Of a stretch of DNA of 49,842 nucleotides, positions 1 through 9,893 are shown one piece after another. The first letter of the stretch is position 1. Each line of letters starts with the position of its first letter. Source of the stretch: Clostridiales bacterium (lineage in GTDB: Bacteria; Bacillota; Clostridia; Lachnospirales; Lachnospiraceae); NCBI GenBank assembly GCA_012518935.1, contig JAAYRE010000119.1, positions 1-49,842 of the forward strand. Reading direction: 5' to 3'. The position numbers were made by a program, and so were the translations under genes. The notes below the pieces were generated by a model, which had not been told where the DNA came from, searched no databases, and saw only the letters and a program-made list of their open reading frames with translations.

Positions 1-160
1 ACTAGTTAACAGATTCTCTCCATCCATGACCATCCCTCCCATATCATATAGCTTTATCAAAATCATCTTTTGTTATAGGTAAATTTTAACCCTTATTAAT
101 CTCTAGGTCAAGAATTAAGTCTCCTTCCATGGTTTAGTAGTATTACTATTTATTTAAAAT

Positions 161-189
161 TTGACTATTATCTTCCTCTATGATATTAT
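161..189 (+). promoter_or_regulatory. Sigma-A-type promoter for the riboswitch/antiporter transcript
   Basis: TTGACT (161-166), 17-nt spacer, TATTAT (184-189); predicted start lies at the 5' edge of the riboswitch. Confidence 0.6.
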
Positions 190-192
190 AAG

Positions 193-308
193 TAAGCATT
201 TCCGAATATCTACAAGGTAGTGGGGGATCCAATCTTCTGGGGTGAATCCTAATCTTTAGGAGGGGCAACTTGGTAGCCCTAACCCGTCAGCTAATCCCAT
301 AGGAAAAA
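193..308 (+). ncRNA. ydaO/yuaA-type cyclic-di-AMP riboswitch
   Basis: Conserved blocks TTCCGAAT, GGTAGTGGGGGATCCAAT, TGGGGTGAATC, AGGGGCAACTTGGTAGCCCTAACCCGTCAGCTAATCCCATAGG resemble the known ydaO motif; located upstream of a cation antiporter. Confidence 0.85.
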
Positions 309-309
309 A

Positions 310-358
310 CCAAGCGAATGGCAAAGCTCTATACGAGTTTGTTTATCCGCTTTTTTTA
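310..358 (+). terminator. Putative riboswitch expression platform (intrinsic terminator)
   Basis: AAGCGAAT...AAGCTC-tatac-GAGTTT...ATCCGCTT followed by TTTTTTT. Confidence 0.5.
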
Positions 359-434
359 GTACTCAAATATATTGAAAAGGAACAAAAGCGTAAACAACAT
401 CATAGGGCAATAATATGATGTGGAGGTAAGAAAA

Positions 435-1673
435 GTGAATTTATTATTAAAAATCAGTATTGTATTATTTGTTGGTGCAATCGGAGGTAAGGTGGCAAGA
501 ATCTTTAAGCTACCAAATGTATCAGGATATCTGGTTGCCGGTCTATTCTTAGGGCCTTCATTTTTTAAGTTTGTCAGTGGCCAGGATATTGAAACATTTT
601 CAGTAATCAATGAGCTAGCCTTAGCCTTGATTGCATTCAGTATCGGAAGTGAATTTGTACTAAAAGATATGCGTAAATTAGGAAAATCCATTATTATTAT
701 CACTTTAGCTGAAGTGGTTGGAGCCGTCTTTATTGTATTCTCAGTTATGTACTATATATTTAACCAACCCTTTGCATTTAGCATAGTAATTGCATCTATG
801 TCTGCTGCTACAGCACCGGCTGCAACTTTGCTAGTTATAAAACAGTATAAGGCCCATGGCCCCCTTACAAAAACCATATTACCGGTTGTTGCTCTTGATG
901 ATGTATTCGGTATTATAGTTTTTGGAATTGCTATGTCTCTGGCTACTCTCACAACCGGACAAGAAGCTTTTTCTTTATACAACATGATAGCTAATCCCTT
1001 AATCGAAATTGGCGGATCTATTCTTCTTGGATCTGTAATGGGAATACTCCTTGTGTTTTTATCAAAAAAATCTAGCGGAAGTGACGAGCTTCAAGTAATT
1101 ACCCTGGTTGCAATAGGTGTAAGTACAGGCTTATCAAATCTATTGGGATTATCCCCTTTGTTAACCTGTATTATGATGGGAACTGTTCTGGTTAATATGA
1201 AGAAAAACTCCAAAAGAGTCTTTGATTCAATCAATGGCTTTGTATCTCCTGTATATGTTTTATTCTTTACCTTGGCTGGAGCCAGTTTGGACTTAAGTAT
1301 TTTACTAAGTGTGGGCCTATTAGGCGTTGCTTATGTAATAGCTAGAGCTGCAGGAAAAATGGCTGGAGCATGGGCAGGAGCAAAAGCAGTTAAGGCAGAC
1401 CCCTTGGTTACCAAAAATCTTGGGTATGCATTATTTCCACAGGGTGGTATATCAATTGGTCTTCTTGTAATTGTAAGGAGCCAGCTACCAGCCTTTGCTA
1501 CCGAAATAAGTACAATAATCATGTTTAGTGTGTTAATATACGAAGTTACAGGTCCCATATTTGCAAAACTGGCAATTTCAAGGGCAGGAGAAATAAATGG
1601 ACTTAATAAAATAGAAGGCAAGAGTAAGAAATCGAAAAAAAATATGGTTAAAAAATCACAATTAGATGGTTAA
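435..1673 (+). CDS. Cation:proton antiporter (CPA2/KefB-like)
   Basis: Multi-TM protein with SGYLVAGLFLGP and SPLLTCIMMG type motifs; GTG start at 435 preceded by GGAGG. Confidence 0.85.
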   Translation: MNLLLKISIVLFVGAIGGKVARIFKLPNVSGYLVAGLFLGPSFFKFVSGQDIETFSVINELALALIAFSIGSEFVLKDMRKLGKSIIIITLAEVVGAVFIVFSVMYYIFNQPFAFSIVIASMSAATAPAATLLVIKQYKAHGPLTKTILPVVALDDVFGIIVFGIAMSLATLTTGQEAFSLYNMIANPLIEIGGSILLGSVMGILLVFLSKKSSGSDELQVITLVAIGVSTGLSNLLGLSPLLTCIMMGTVLVNMKKNSKRVFDSINGFVSPVYVLFFTLAGASLDLSILLSVGLLGVAYVIARAAGKMAGAWAGAKAVKADPLVTKNLGYALFPQGGISIGLLVIVRSQLPAFATEISTIIMFSVLIYEVTGPIFAKLAISRAGEINGLNKIEGKSKKSKKNMVKKSQLDG

Positions 1674-1704
1674 CTATGATATATTCATAGTAGGAGGTGC
1701 AATT

Positions 1705-2052
1705 ATGTATGCTTTGTTCATTGTGTTAAATGAAGTTGATTATTTAGAGGACATCCTCTCAGGTTTTTTAGAAAATGAAGTCAGTGGTGCTACTATACTA
1801 GATAGCCAGGGTATGGGAAGTGCGATAGCAAACAGCAATAATTCAGATATCCCTTTTTTCAGCTCCTTAAGAATGCTTATTGGAGATTCTCATCCCTATA
1901 GTAAAACCATATTTACTGTATTAAAAGATGAATCAATGGTTGATAAGGCTGTAGGAGTAGTCCAGGAAGTAATGGGAGATATAGAAGGTAATGGCTTGGG
2001 CTTTATGTTTTCAGTTCCTATTGCTAATGTATATCCCATTCAGAAAGATTAA
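1705..2052 (+). CDS. Small P-II-like regulatory protein
   Basis: MYALFIVLNEVDYLEDILSGFLENEVSGATILDSQGMG resembles P-II/CutA-like folds; start at 1705 chosen from RBS AGGAGG. Confidence 0.6.
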   Translation: MYALFIVLNEVDYLEDILSGFLENEVSGATILDSQGMGSAIANSNNSDIPFFSSLRMLIGDSHPYSKTIFTVLKDESMVDKAVGVVQEVMGDIEGNGLGFMFSVPIANVYPIQKD

Positions 2053-2100
2053 GTTGCAAAACCAGAGGTACCACGCCATAGAATCACTCTTATGTCAAAT

Positions 2101-2175
2101 AAGGGGCTGTTTCCTAAGGATATTGGGAGAAATTCAATCTCCTCCTAATATCTCATAGGAAACAGCCCCTTGTTT
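2101..2175. terminator. Bidirectional terminator hairpin between convergent genes
   Basis: AAGGGGCTGTTTCCT ... AGGAAACAGCCCCTT. Confidence 0.75.
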
Positions 2176-2255
2176 AATTATAAAACTTATTTTTCAAAAT
2201 TAAAATGATAGTTTGCATAAACTTTATTAATATGAGCTTACCCTTATTCTTTATC

Positions 2256-4160
2256 CTATATCTTTAAAGCACGGAAGGAATTAAGTATGGCAATTATAGT
2301 TACTCCCACATCTCCAAAGATAGCTACCCAAAGGTTTGTAATTCCTAGAGCACTTAAGATAAGTATTAGAATCTTCACTCCAATTGCAAATGTAATATTT
2401 TGATTGGCAATGCCTATGATTTTCTTTGATATCCTAATGGCAACAGGAATCTTTGAAGGTTCATCAGTCATAATGACTACATCTGCTGCCTCTATGGCTG
2501 CATCTGAGCCTAAACCTCCCATGGCAATTCCCACATCTGCCCTAGCAAGAACAGGGGCATCATTTATTCCATCACCGACATAGGCAAGACTAGCTTTATC
2601 GGATGTCAGAGATAGTATTTCTTCTAACTTTTCCACCTTATCCCCTGGCAACAACTCAGTATACACCTTGTCAAGCCCAAGTCTATCTGCCACCTTTTTA
2701 CCAACAGCTTCATTATCACCGGTTAACATTACAGTTTGTTTTATGCCTGATTCCTTTAGACTCCCTATTGCCTGTGCAGAATCTTCCTTAACCTCATCTG
2801 CTATCAAGATATATCCTGCATACTTATCATCAATGGCAACATGAACAACAGTACCAATCAGTTCTTCATCTATATAATCTATACCCCTTAACATCATCAG
2901 TTTAGCATTACCTGCTGTAACTTTCTTTCCATCAACAAATGCTTCAACACCATGACCGGCAATTTCTTCAACATTTGTGACTTTACCTCGGTCAATTTCC
3001 TTCCCATAGGCTTTCTGTATAGATTGTGATATGGGATGACTAGAGTAGCTTTCTGCATAGGCGGTCACTTCTAAGAGCTGCTCCTTGAATTCATTCACAA
3101 GCTCATTAAACACTTCTTTGTCATTTTCTTTCTTTGCCCGATTTATTAAACCTCTTGGATTAACTTCTTGAACTTCAAATACACCCTTAGTAAGGGTTCC
3201 AGTCTTATCAAACACCATAATTTCTGTATTAGCTAAGGTCTCAAAATAATTACTTCCCTTAACCAGAATACCTTTTCTTGAAGCTCCCCCTATTCCACTG
3301 AAAAAAGTTAAGGGAATAGATATAACCAATGCACAAGGACATGAAACCACCAGGAATGATAGGGCACGATAAGTCCAGTCACTAAAGCTTGCACTGTCAA
3401 TGAGTAAGGGTGGAAGAACCGCCAGTAAAACTGCAAATATAACCACTATTGGTGTATAATATCTTGCAAACCTGGTGATAAACTGCTCCGACTGAGACTT
3501 CTTATTGCTTGCATTCTCTGTAAGCTCTAGTATCTTACTAACAGTTGACTCCTGGTATTCTTTCGTTACCTGGGCTGTAATAAGACCATTTACATTAATA
3601 CATCCACTTAAAATCTCCTGATTCTGGCCAATTTCACGGGGCACAGATTCACCAGTTAAAGCAGAGGTATCCACCATGGAAGCTCCTTCTATAACTATGG
3701 CATCAAGGGGTATACGTTCTCCAGGCTTAATTACTATGAAATCTCCAACATTAACTTCATCCGGATCCATCTTAATTATCTTAGACTCTCTTTTTACATT
3801 GGCATAATCTGGTCTAATATCCATAAGATCAGTTATGGATCTTCTTGACCTATCCACTGCAAAGCTTTGAAACAATTCCCCAATTTGATATAAGAGCATA
3901 ACAGCAACACCTTCTGCATATTCACTGATGAACATGGCTCCAATGGTTGCAATTGCCATTAAGAAATTCTCATCAAAGACTTTACCCCTAATTATGTTTT
4001 TTATGGCTCTTAGGATAACATCGCCACCTACCATAAGATAGCTTAACAAATAGATTATGACATTTATCTTCCCAGGACGGAAATCTATTAATACTGCTGC
4101 CAATAATAATACAATTGCAACAATTATTCTTATAAGACGTTTCTTCATATTATCGTTCAT
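2256..4160 (-). CDS. Heavy-metal-translocating P-type ATPase (Cd/Zn/Co type)
   Basis: SCPCALVIS CPx motif, DKTGTLT, GDGINDAP; ~634 aa, no N-terminal HMA domain. Confidence 0.93.
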   Translation of the reverse strand: MNDNMKKRLIRIIVAIVLLLAAVLIDFRPGKINVIIYLLSYLMVGGDVILRAIKNIIRGKVFDENFLMAIATIGAMFISEYAEGVAVMLLYQIGELFQSFAVDRSRRSITDLMDIRPDYANVKRESKIIKMDPDEVNVGDFIVIKPGERIPLDAIVIEGASMVDTSALTGESVPREIGQNQEILSGCINVNGLITAQVTKEYQESTVSKILELTENASNKKSQSEQFITRFARYYTPIVVIFAVLLAVLPPLLIDSASFSDWTYRALSFLVVSCPCALVISIPLTFFSGIGGASRKGILVKGSNYFETLANTEIMVFDKTGTLTKGVFEVQEVNPRGLINRAKKENDKEVFNELVNEFKEQLLEVTAYAESYSSHPISQSIQKAYGKEIDRGKVTNVEEIAGHGVEAFVDGKKVTAGNAKLMMLRGIDYIDEELIGTVVHVAIDDKYAGYILIADEVKEDSAQAIGSLKESGIKQTVMLTGDNEAVGKKVADRLGLDKVYTELLPGDKVEKLEEILSLTSDKASLAYVGDGINDAPVLARADVGIAMGGLGSDAAIEAADVVIMTDEPSKIPVAIRISKKIIGIANQNITFAIGVKILILILSALGITNLWVAIFGDVGVTIIAILNSFRALKI

Positions 4161-4173
4161 ATAATCACACCCT

Positions 4174-4395
4174 CTAGGCCCTCTTCAATCTCGTATCAGG
4201 CTCTATTCTTTTCACAATTCTTTCTGCTTCCTTTATAACTTGAGTCATCTTATCATCTTCCCCATATATAATCAGCCTTTGTGTCATAAAATTAACTGTG
4301 ACTTCCTTAACCCCATCTAATTTATTAATAGCTGCTTCCATTTTAGCAGCACAATTAGCACAACCAAGACCTTCCAAAATAAATTTTTTCTTCAT
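4174..4395 (-). CDS. Stand-alone heavy-metal-associated (HMA) domain protein
   Basis: GLGCANCAAKMEAAINKLDGV; adjacent to the P-type ATPase. Confidence 0.88.
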   Translation of the reverse strand: MKKKFILEGLGCANCAAKMEAAINKLDGVKEVTVNFMTQRLIIYGEDDKMTQVIKEAERIVKRIEPDTRLKRA

Positions 4396-4516
4396 TATGT
4401 TTTCCTCCCTTTTAATTAAGATATGATATTATAAGTAACATGTTTTTGTTATTATAGTTATCTTAGATATTATGCATTAACTTTATATAATTTTATATAA
4501 TTCGTTCTCTATATAT

Positions 4517-4538
4517 TGAACGCTTGTTCAAGCGTTCA
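4517..4538. promoter_or_regulatory. Palindromic operator candidate for the HMA/ATPase genes
   Basis: Perfect inverted repeat TGAACGCTTG-TT-CAAGCGTTCA. Confidence 0.6.
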
Positions 4539-4580
4539 TATGTAAGGTAAAAAAATAGCTCTTTTAAACCCATCTAACAA

Positions 4581-4949
4581 TTAACCCTCTTTTATGTGGG
4601 CCATACCCTGATCACAAATCAACCTTACATGATCATCATCTAATGAATAGTATATTACCTTACCTTCTCTTCGGTTCTTAACAAGTTTCGCTTGTTTTAA
4701 AACCCTTAATTGATGGGATATAGCTGATTGAGTCATGTTTAGTAAGGATGCAATATCGCATACACACATTTCAGATTCATCTAAGGCCCATAGTATACGT
4801 ATTCGTGTGGAATCACCAAACACCTTAAATAACTCTGCCAGATCGTAAAGAGTTTCCTCCTTAGGCATCTTCTCTCTAACTTTATTTACAACTTCCTCAT
4901 GAATAACTTCACAATCACATCTGTCTGAAAAGACACGTTTATTAGACAT
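4581..4949 (-). CDS. ArsR/SmtB-family metal-sensing repressor, CadC-like
   Basis: MCVCDIASLLNMTQSAISHQLRVLKQAKLV; N-terminal CDC cysteine pair as in CadC. Confidence 0.92.
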   Translation of the reverse strand: MSNKRVFSDRCDCEVIHEEVVNKVREKMPKEETLYDLAELFKVFGDSTRIRILWALDESEMCVCDIASLLNMTQSAISHQLRVLKQAKLVKNRREGKVIYYSLDDDHVRLICDQGMAHIKEG

Positions 4950-5092
4950 GTTACACCCTCATTTCTGTGAATTTATATTGCAATATTACTAAAGTTCTTT
5001 TGTTGTTATATGGTTGACTTAACATATGAACCTCTCATCACTAAAGTTACAAGTCATTCAACTAGCTTGGTAAATTATCAAATCCTACAACA

Positions 5093-5114
5093 CATATGAA
5101 TTATTGTTCATATG
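5093..5114. promoter_or_regulatory. SmtB/CadC-type operator 1
   Basis: CATATGAA-TTATTG-TTCATATG, just downstream of the -10 box. Confidence 0.6.
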
Positions 5115-5125
5115 TTCTTGTGTTT

Positions 5126-5154
5126 ATTATATTCATATTATATATAATTGTCAA
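5126..5154 (-). promoter_or_regulatory. Consensus sigma-A promoter for the ArsR-family gene
   Basis: Minus strand TTGACA-N17-TATAAT (exact consensus). Confidence 0.75.
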
Positions 5155-5159
5155 CAGAT

Positions 5160-5180
5160 ATATGAATAATTGTTCAAGTG
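5160..5180. promoter_or_regulatory. SmtB/CadC-type operator 2
   Basis: ATATGAATAATTGTTCAAGTG, closely similar to operator 1, immediately upstream of -35. Confidence 0.5.
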
Positions 5181-5207
5181 TTTTTTATTCTATATAAGGT
5201 TCTTTAC

Positions 5208-5933
5208 TTATACCCATTTTTCCAGCTCTTTCTTTCTATTCTTCCAATCTGGCATAAGACTTGCTACAAAGTCATAAAACTTCTTGGAATGGTTAGGATG
5301 AATAAAATGTGCAAACTCATGAAGCACAACATACTCTATACAAGTTCTTGGTACCTCTATTAACCTACTGTTTAATGTAATAATTCCTTTCTTATATTGG
5401 CATGAACCCCATCTTGTCTTCATTTTTCTTGTTTTGATAATAGGGTATTTGACATTATACTCTTTGAACATCTGATGTACTTCTTTACATATCTGATCAA
5501 ATATATCTATCTGTAGCCCCTTAAGCCATTTATTAATTAAGACTTCCTTATGTCTTACATTCTCTTCATCCTTCACAGTAAGATATATAAATGTGCCATC
5601 GGATTTAACCGATTCCTGATCTCCCTGTAACACCTGCAAACATAGGCTATTTCCTAAGACATTAATACTTTCACCACTTATATATTCTCTGGGTCTGCTT
5701 GGTTCATTTTCTTGTCTTTCCTCGTACTTGTCCAAAGCTCGTATAATGAATTCCTGCTTTTCTATTATAAAATTATCAATGATTTTAATAGGTACTGTCT
5801 TGTTAGCAGATACATTTATTTTCCCATCAGGCTTAATACGAAGATTAACATTCTTTACTGGCTTTCTTGTGAGCTCATATTCCAGCACTCTTTGATCACA
5901 TTGCACCTGCCTTGTTTCTGAAACATACTTCAT
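5208..5933 (-). CDS. M48-family / YgjP-like zinc metallopeptidase
   Basis: YVVLHEFAHFIHPNHSKKFYDFVASLMPDWKNRKKEL. Confidence 0.88.
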   Translation of the reverse strand: MKYVSETRQVQCDQRVLEYELTRKPVKNVNLRIKPDGKINVSANKTVPIKIIDNFIIEKQEFIIRALDKYEERQENEPSRPREYISGESINVLGNSLCLQVLQGDQESVKSDGTFIYLTVKDEENVRHKEVLINKWLKGLQIDIFDQICKEVHQMFKEYNVKYPIIKTRKMKTRWGSCQYKKGIITLNSRLIEVPRTCIEYVVLHEFAHFIHPNHSKKFYDFVASLMPDWKNRKKELEKWV

Positions 5934-5997
5934 TAGCTCCCTCCAATCTAAAACAGACCAAAACTAATATATTATAATCAGTTAAGGTCTGTTGTTC

Positions 5998-6594
5998 TTA
6001 CAGCTCCACTCTACCCTCCAGAGCTCGAAGTAATGTCACTTCATCAATATATTCTAAGTCTCCGCCCACGGGAATGCCACTGGCGATTCGGCTTACCTTA
6101 ATTCCTGCCGGTTTAATCAGCTTGCTTATATACATGGCAGTTGCTTCTCCCTCAAGACTAGAGTTGGTTGCAATAATAACCTCCTCTACTTCCTGCTGAA
6201 GCCGTGTCATAAGCTCCTTTAACTTAATGTCTCCAGGGCCAATGCCAAGCATAGGTGAGATTGCACCATGAAGAACATGGTATACCCCTTCGTATTTACC
6301 TGTCTTTTCATATGCAGCAAGGTCTCTAGAGTTCTCTACAACCATTATCTGCTTTTTATTCCTTCTTGAAGAAGAACAGATAGGGCAAAGCTCATTATCA
6401 GTTAGGGTAAGGCAGTCCTTACAGTACTGAACGTTCTTTTTTGCATTTATAATGGCATCTGATAAACCAGTCACCTGATCTATTGGCATATTTATGATAT
6501 GAAAAGCAAGCCTCTGGGCTGTCTTTGTACCGATACCCGGAAGCCTTGATAGCTCTTCTATTAACTTGCTTATCTGACTGCTATAATAATCCAT
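5998..6594 (-). CDS. recR: Recombination mediator RecR
   Basis: [17 protein letters not shown]4 zinc finger region, [25 protein letters not shown]. Confidence 0.96.
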   Translation of the reverse strand: MDYYSSQISKLIEELSRLPGIGTKTAQRLAFHIINMPIDQVTGLSDAIINAKKNVQYCKDCLTLTDNELCPICSSSRRNKKQIMVVENSRDLAAYEKTGKYEGVYHVLHGAISPMLGIGPGDIKLKELMTRLQQEVEEVIIATNSSLEGEATAMYISKLIKPAGIKVSRIASGIPVGGDLEYIDEVTLLRALEGRVEL

Positions 6595-6947
6595 TAGAAA
6601 GGGAATCCTCCAATTCCACTCAATCCCCCAGTAATCTGTCCCATTACTTCTGAGGTTTCATCTTCCATTGCTCGTAATGCTTCATTGGTAGCTGCAACAA
6701 TAAGATCCTCTAACATCTCCACATCATCAGGATCAACAACCTCTTGAGCAATCTTTACAGACTCAACTTCCTTCTTGCCGTTAACAGTTACAGTTACAGC
6801 TCCACCACCAGCACTGGCTTCCCACGTTTTATCTTCTAATTCCTTGGTTTTCTCCTCCATTTGTTTCTGCATACGTTGTGCCTGTTTCATTAAATTATTC
6901 ATATTTCCGGGAAGTCCGCCGCCCGGAAAACCACCTCTTCTTGCCAT
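6594..6947 (-). CDS. YbaB/EbfC-family nucleoid-associated protein
   Basis: [38 protein letters not shown]; between dnaX and recR; start at 6947 with RBS GGAG. Confidence 0.95.
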   Translation of the reverse strand: MARRGGFPGGGLPGNMNNLMKQAQRMQKQMEEKTKELEDKTWEASAGGGAVTVTVNGKKEVESVKIAQEVVDPDDVEMLEDLIVAATNEALRAMEDETSEVMGQITGGLSGIGGFPF

Positions 6948-7042
6948 ATTGATAAGCTCCTTTCTGAATTTCCTGTTAATAATATAATATGATACTAATG
7001 TCAAAAACCATTATCTTTATTAAAAATACAAATCTTAAGCTG

Positions 7043-8614
7043 TTATTCATATTGAATAGGTGCCTTAATTAACTTGGTTAAGTCCACCACATTTTTAATG
7101 TTTTCTTTTTCTTTATCAAGGTAACGGGCACTAATTTGTGCCTGCTTATTTATCATTTTGGCGATAGTATCAAGAATGACCTTCTTATTTTTGTCACCAT
7201 CCACCAATTCTTTATCGATTATATTCGTTACCACGATTTCTAATCCCTTATTCTCATCTATGGTAAGAGTAGCACCGCCTAGTACCGAGCCAAGGGCTGG
7301 TGCTTTTTTTGATATTTGTGCTACGATGCTTTTCCAATTGCCAGCCACTTGCTTCAAATCGTCCGGCAAGGCTTCAGGTAATATCTCTTGCCTTTTTATA
7401 GGTTCCTTAGCAAACTCTGACTGAATGGTCTTTTTGTTTACCTGTGTTACTGTAATGCCTTCTTCGATTTTATCCTCAAGTATTTTAATGCGGTTAATCA
7501 GGGCATCATAATCTTGTTCCATCTGTGGCTTACATAGTTTGATTAATGCAATTTCAAGAAGAACTCTCTTTCTTGATGCATAGCGAATCTGATTAGATAA
7601 TTCCGAAAACACCCTAATATATCTCATCAGTGTGCCTTCATCTACTTTATGTGATTCCTGCTTAAGTAATTCTAAATTCTCTGTTGACATGTCTAGAATA
7701 ATATCAGTTACATCCTCTGTCGTCTTAACTAAAAGAAGATTTCGTAGATACCATATAAAATCTATAACAAACTGCGAAAGTTCTCGTCCATTACTTTCCA
7801 CTTCATCAAGTATCCTTATACATGCAGACACATCCTGATGCTCTATGGCCTGTAACAGTCTTAGAAAGACACTGGTATCCACAGCTCCTAGTACATTAAG
7901 AACATTGTCATATGTGACCTTCTCTCCCAGGTAAAATGAAATACATTGATCTAGCAGACTTAGGGCATCCCTTAAAGAACCGTCTGCCACCCCTGCAATA
8001 TAACGTAAGGCTTTATCCTCTATCTCAATCTCTTCTTCTGCCATTAACTCACGGAGTCTATCTACAATTACATCTATACTAATTCTTCTAAAGTCATATC
8101 TTTGACACCTGGACAATATGGTAACAGGAATCTTATGAACCTCCGTTGTTGCCAATATAAATATAACATAGGACGGAGGCTCCTCAATTGTCTTTAAGAG
8201 GGCATTAAAGGCTCCAGCGGAAAGCATATGAACCTCGTCTATTATATAGACCTTGTATTTACCTTCTGTGGGCGAATATCTTACCTCTTCTACAATCTCT
8301 CTTACATTCTCTACGCCGTTATTGGAAGCTGCATCTATCTCAATCACATTCATAGATGTCCCAGCAATAATACCCTTACAGGTGCTACATTCATTGCAGG
8401 GATTACCCCCCTTGGGATCTTCACAGTTAACAGTCTTTGCAAATAGTTTTGCTACTGAAGTTTTACCTGTTCCTCTAGTACCGGTAAAAAGATAGGCATG
8501 ACCTATTCTATTAGACTTTATTTGATTTAACAGTGTTGTTACTATATGTTCCTGACCCTTAACGTCCTTAAAGTTGTCAGGTCTAAACTTTCTATAGAGA
8601 GCCAAATATGACAT
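7043..8614 (-). CDS. dnaX: DNA polymerase III subunits gamma/tau
   Basis: ALYRKFRPDNFKDVKGQEHI, GTRGTGKTSVAKLFAK, zinc-binding cysteines, LLKTIEEPP. Confidence 0.96.
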   Translation of the reverse strand: MSYLALYRKFRPDNFKDVKGQEHIVTTLLNQIKSNRIGHAYLFTGTRGTGKTSVAKLFAKTVNCEDPKGGNPCNECSTCKGIIAGTSMNVIEIDAASNNGVENVREIVEEVRYSPTEGKYKVYIIDEVHMLSAGAFNALLKTIEEPPSYVIFILATTEVHKIPVTILSRCQRYDFRRISIDVIVDRLRELMAEEEIEIEDKALRYIAGVADGSLRDALSLLDQCISFYLGEKVTYDNVLNVLGAVDTSVFLRLLQAIEHQDVSACIRILDEVESNGRELSQFVIDFIWYLRNLLLVKTTEDVTDIILDMSTENLELLKQESHKVDEGTLMRYIRVFSELSNQIRYASRKRVLLEIALIKLCKPQMEQDYDALINRIKILEDKIEEGITVTQVNKKTIQSEFAKEPIKRQEILPEALPDDLKQVAGNWKSIVAQISKKAPALGSVLGGATLTIDENKGLEIVVTNIIDKELVDGDKNKKVILDTIAKMINKQAQISARYLDKEKENIKNVVDLTKLIKAPIQYE

Positions 8615-8746
8615 GGACTGCTTCCTTTCTATCTTCCAGTACAACTCGTCTTATACCGTCTCATTATAACACTGAGATAATGTAAAATCAATTATAAGTA
8701 CTATACCAGGGAATGGGATAATTATTATATCTTTATCTAATACAAC

Positions 8747-9622
8747 CTACTCTTGGGCTAACTTTTTCTCAAAATGCTGATAGTCCTTGCTGTTTTTCCA
8801 TTCGCCTCCCCAAGTAAAGCCTCTACTTATAAATGCTTCATAACAAGGGTCACCTTTTTTTATATAGTATTCATTATCAAGGTTACGATCAGTATATTCT
8901 AGTCCACTTTCGGGTAACACTTCTGTCTTACCATTCCTGGTGCGAACATATGGGTTATATAAGGGATTAATATCAATAGCTAAACCGTCACTATGGACAG
9001 AGCGTTTATTAGTCCCCTCAATGTATCTATAGTTAAAGGCTGATGAATTATTATCCTCCATGGATTTAATATCGTCAGCGTCATATTCATCAATAAGAAG
9101 CATTTTCTCTATGGGATATGAGATTCTATATAATTCTTTAAATATATCTATAACATCAAGGGCAATGGCTTTATTAACTATCATTTCACCTATATGGGTT
9201 TTTCCATCAAAGCCCCTGTGAAGAACTCTAATATATCTTAAATCCCTAAGGGGAATGTCCGCCCCCTCCTTATAGGATTTCCCTTCAATACGCTTGACTA
9301 TCTCACTACTTAACTCCTAAGATACAAACATGGAATCTATCATCTCATTATCAAATTCCGAGACATCAATTATCCTACCAGCTGGGTATAAGTGTACTTC
9401 ATCATATTTATTAGATTTCATATTTTCCCCTTCCATGAACATATTGGTTGCTACATCATCTCTTGGAGTATCTATTTCATCTATATTCTTATCCTCGGTC
9501 TTGGTGAGTATATCTTTATTATCATCATTATTCTTTGTAAACATTTCTTCTCTTTTACCACAGGCTCCTATAAAAAAACAAAGGAGGAGAATCCCTAAAT
9601 GATATAAGCTTCTCCTTCTCAT
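8747..9622 (-). pseudogene. M15-family (VanY/DacA-like) peptidase lipoprotein, interrupted by in-frame TAG
   Basis: Lipobox FIGAC in the upstream ORF; ...DSMFVS-TAG-ELSSEIVKRIEGKSYKEGADIPLRDLRYIRVLHRGFDGKTHIGEMIVNK... reads on in the same frame into the downstream ORF with HSDGLAIDINPLYNP. Confidence 0.75.
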
Positions 9623-9623
9623 A

Positions 9624-9893
9624 TTAATCTTCCTCAATAACATGTATTTCAAGATAATCAAAATCAATGGGTTCCATAAAATTATCCTGAGCAAATCTTG
9701 TCTTGGCATTTCTTTTAAAACTTGTAACGGTTGAATCTAACCATATTGGCTTTGGCAAATCATATGTATAACATATGTCATCCATAGCTGCAAATATTTT
9801 CTGAGTTCTTCGAAGGTCAGGATTGTCATTGCACACAACCATATCCTTAACCATCCTACCATCCTTAAATATCTTTGCCCATAAACGAAACAT
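9624..9893 (-). CDS. Small hypothetical protein
   Basis: 89-aa ORF, MFRLWAKIFKDGRMVKDMVV; plausible RBS; no family named with certainty. Confidence 0.6.
   Translation of the reverse strand: MFRLWAKIFKDGRMVKDMVVCNDNPDLRRTQKIFAAMDDICYTYDLPKPIWLDSTVTSFKRNAKTRFAQDNFMEPIDFDYLEIHVIEED

Noticed and set aside
1-160. Possible decayed minus-strand gene end (MEGDLILDLEINKG*NLPITKDDFDKAI*)
   Set aside because: Too short and with stops; no recognisable family; window edge prevents context
356-703. Minus-strand ORF overlapping the antiporter
   Set aside because: Antisense to a well-supported CDS; no domain signature
752-1621. Minus-strand ORFs 752-985 and 1331-1621
   Set aside because: Shadow ORFs of the antiporter gene
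8747-9622. Pyrrolysine or general TAG recoding as explanation of the in-frame amber
   Set aside because: TAG terminates other credible genes in this window and no pyl genes are visible; nonsense mutation or sequence error is simpler
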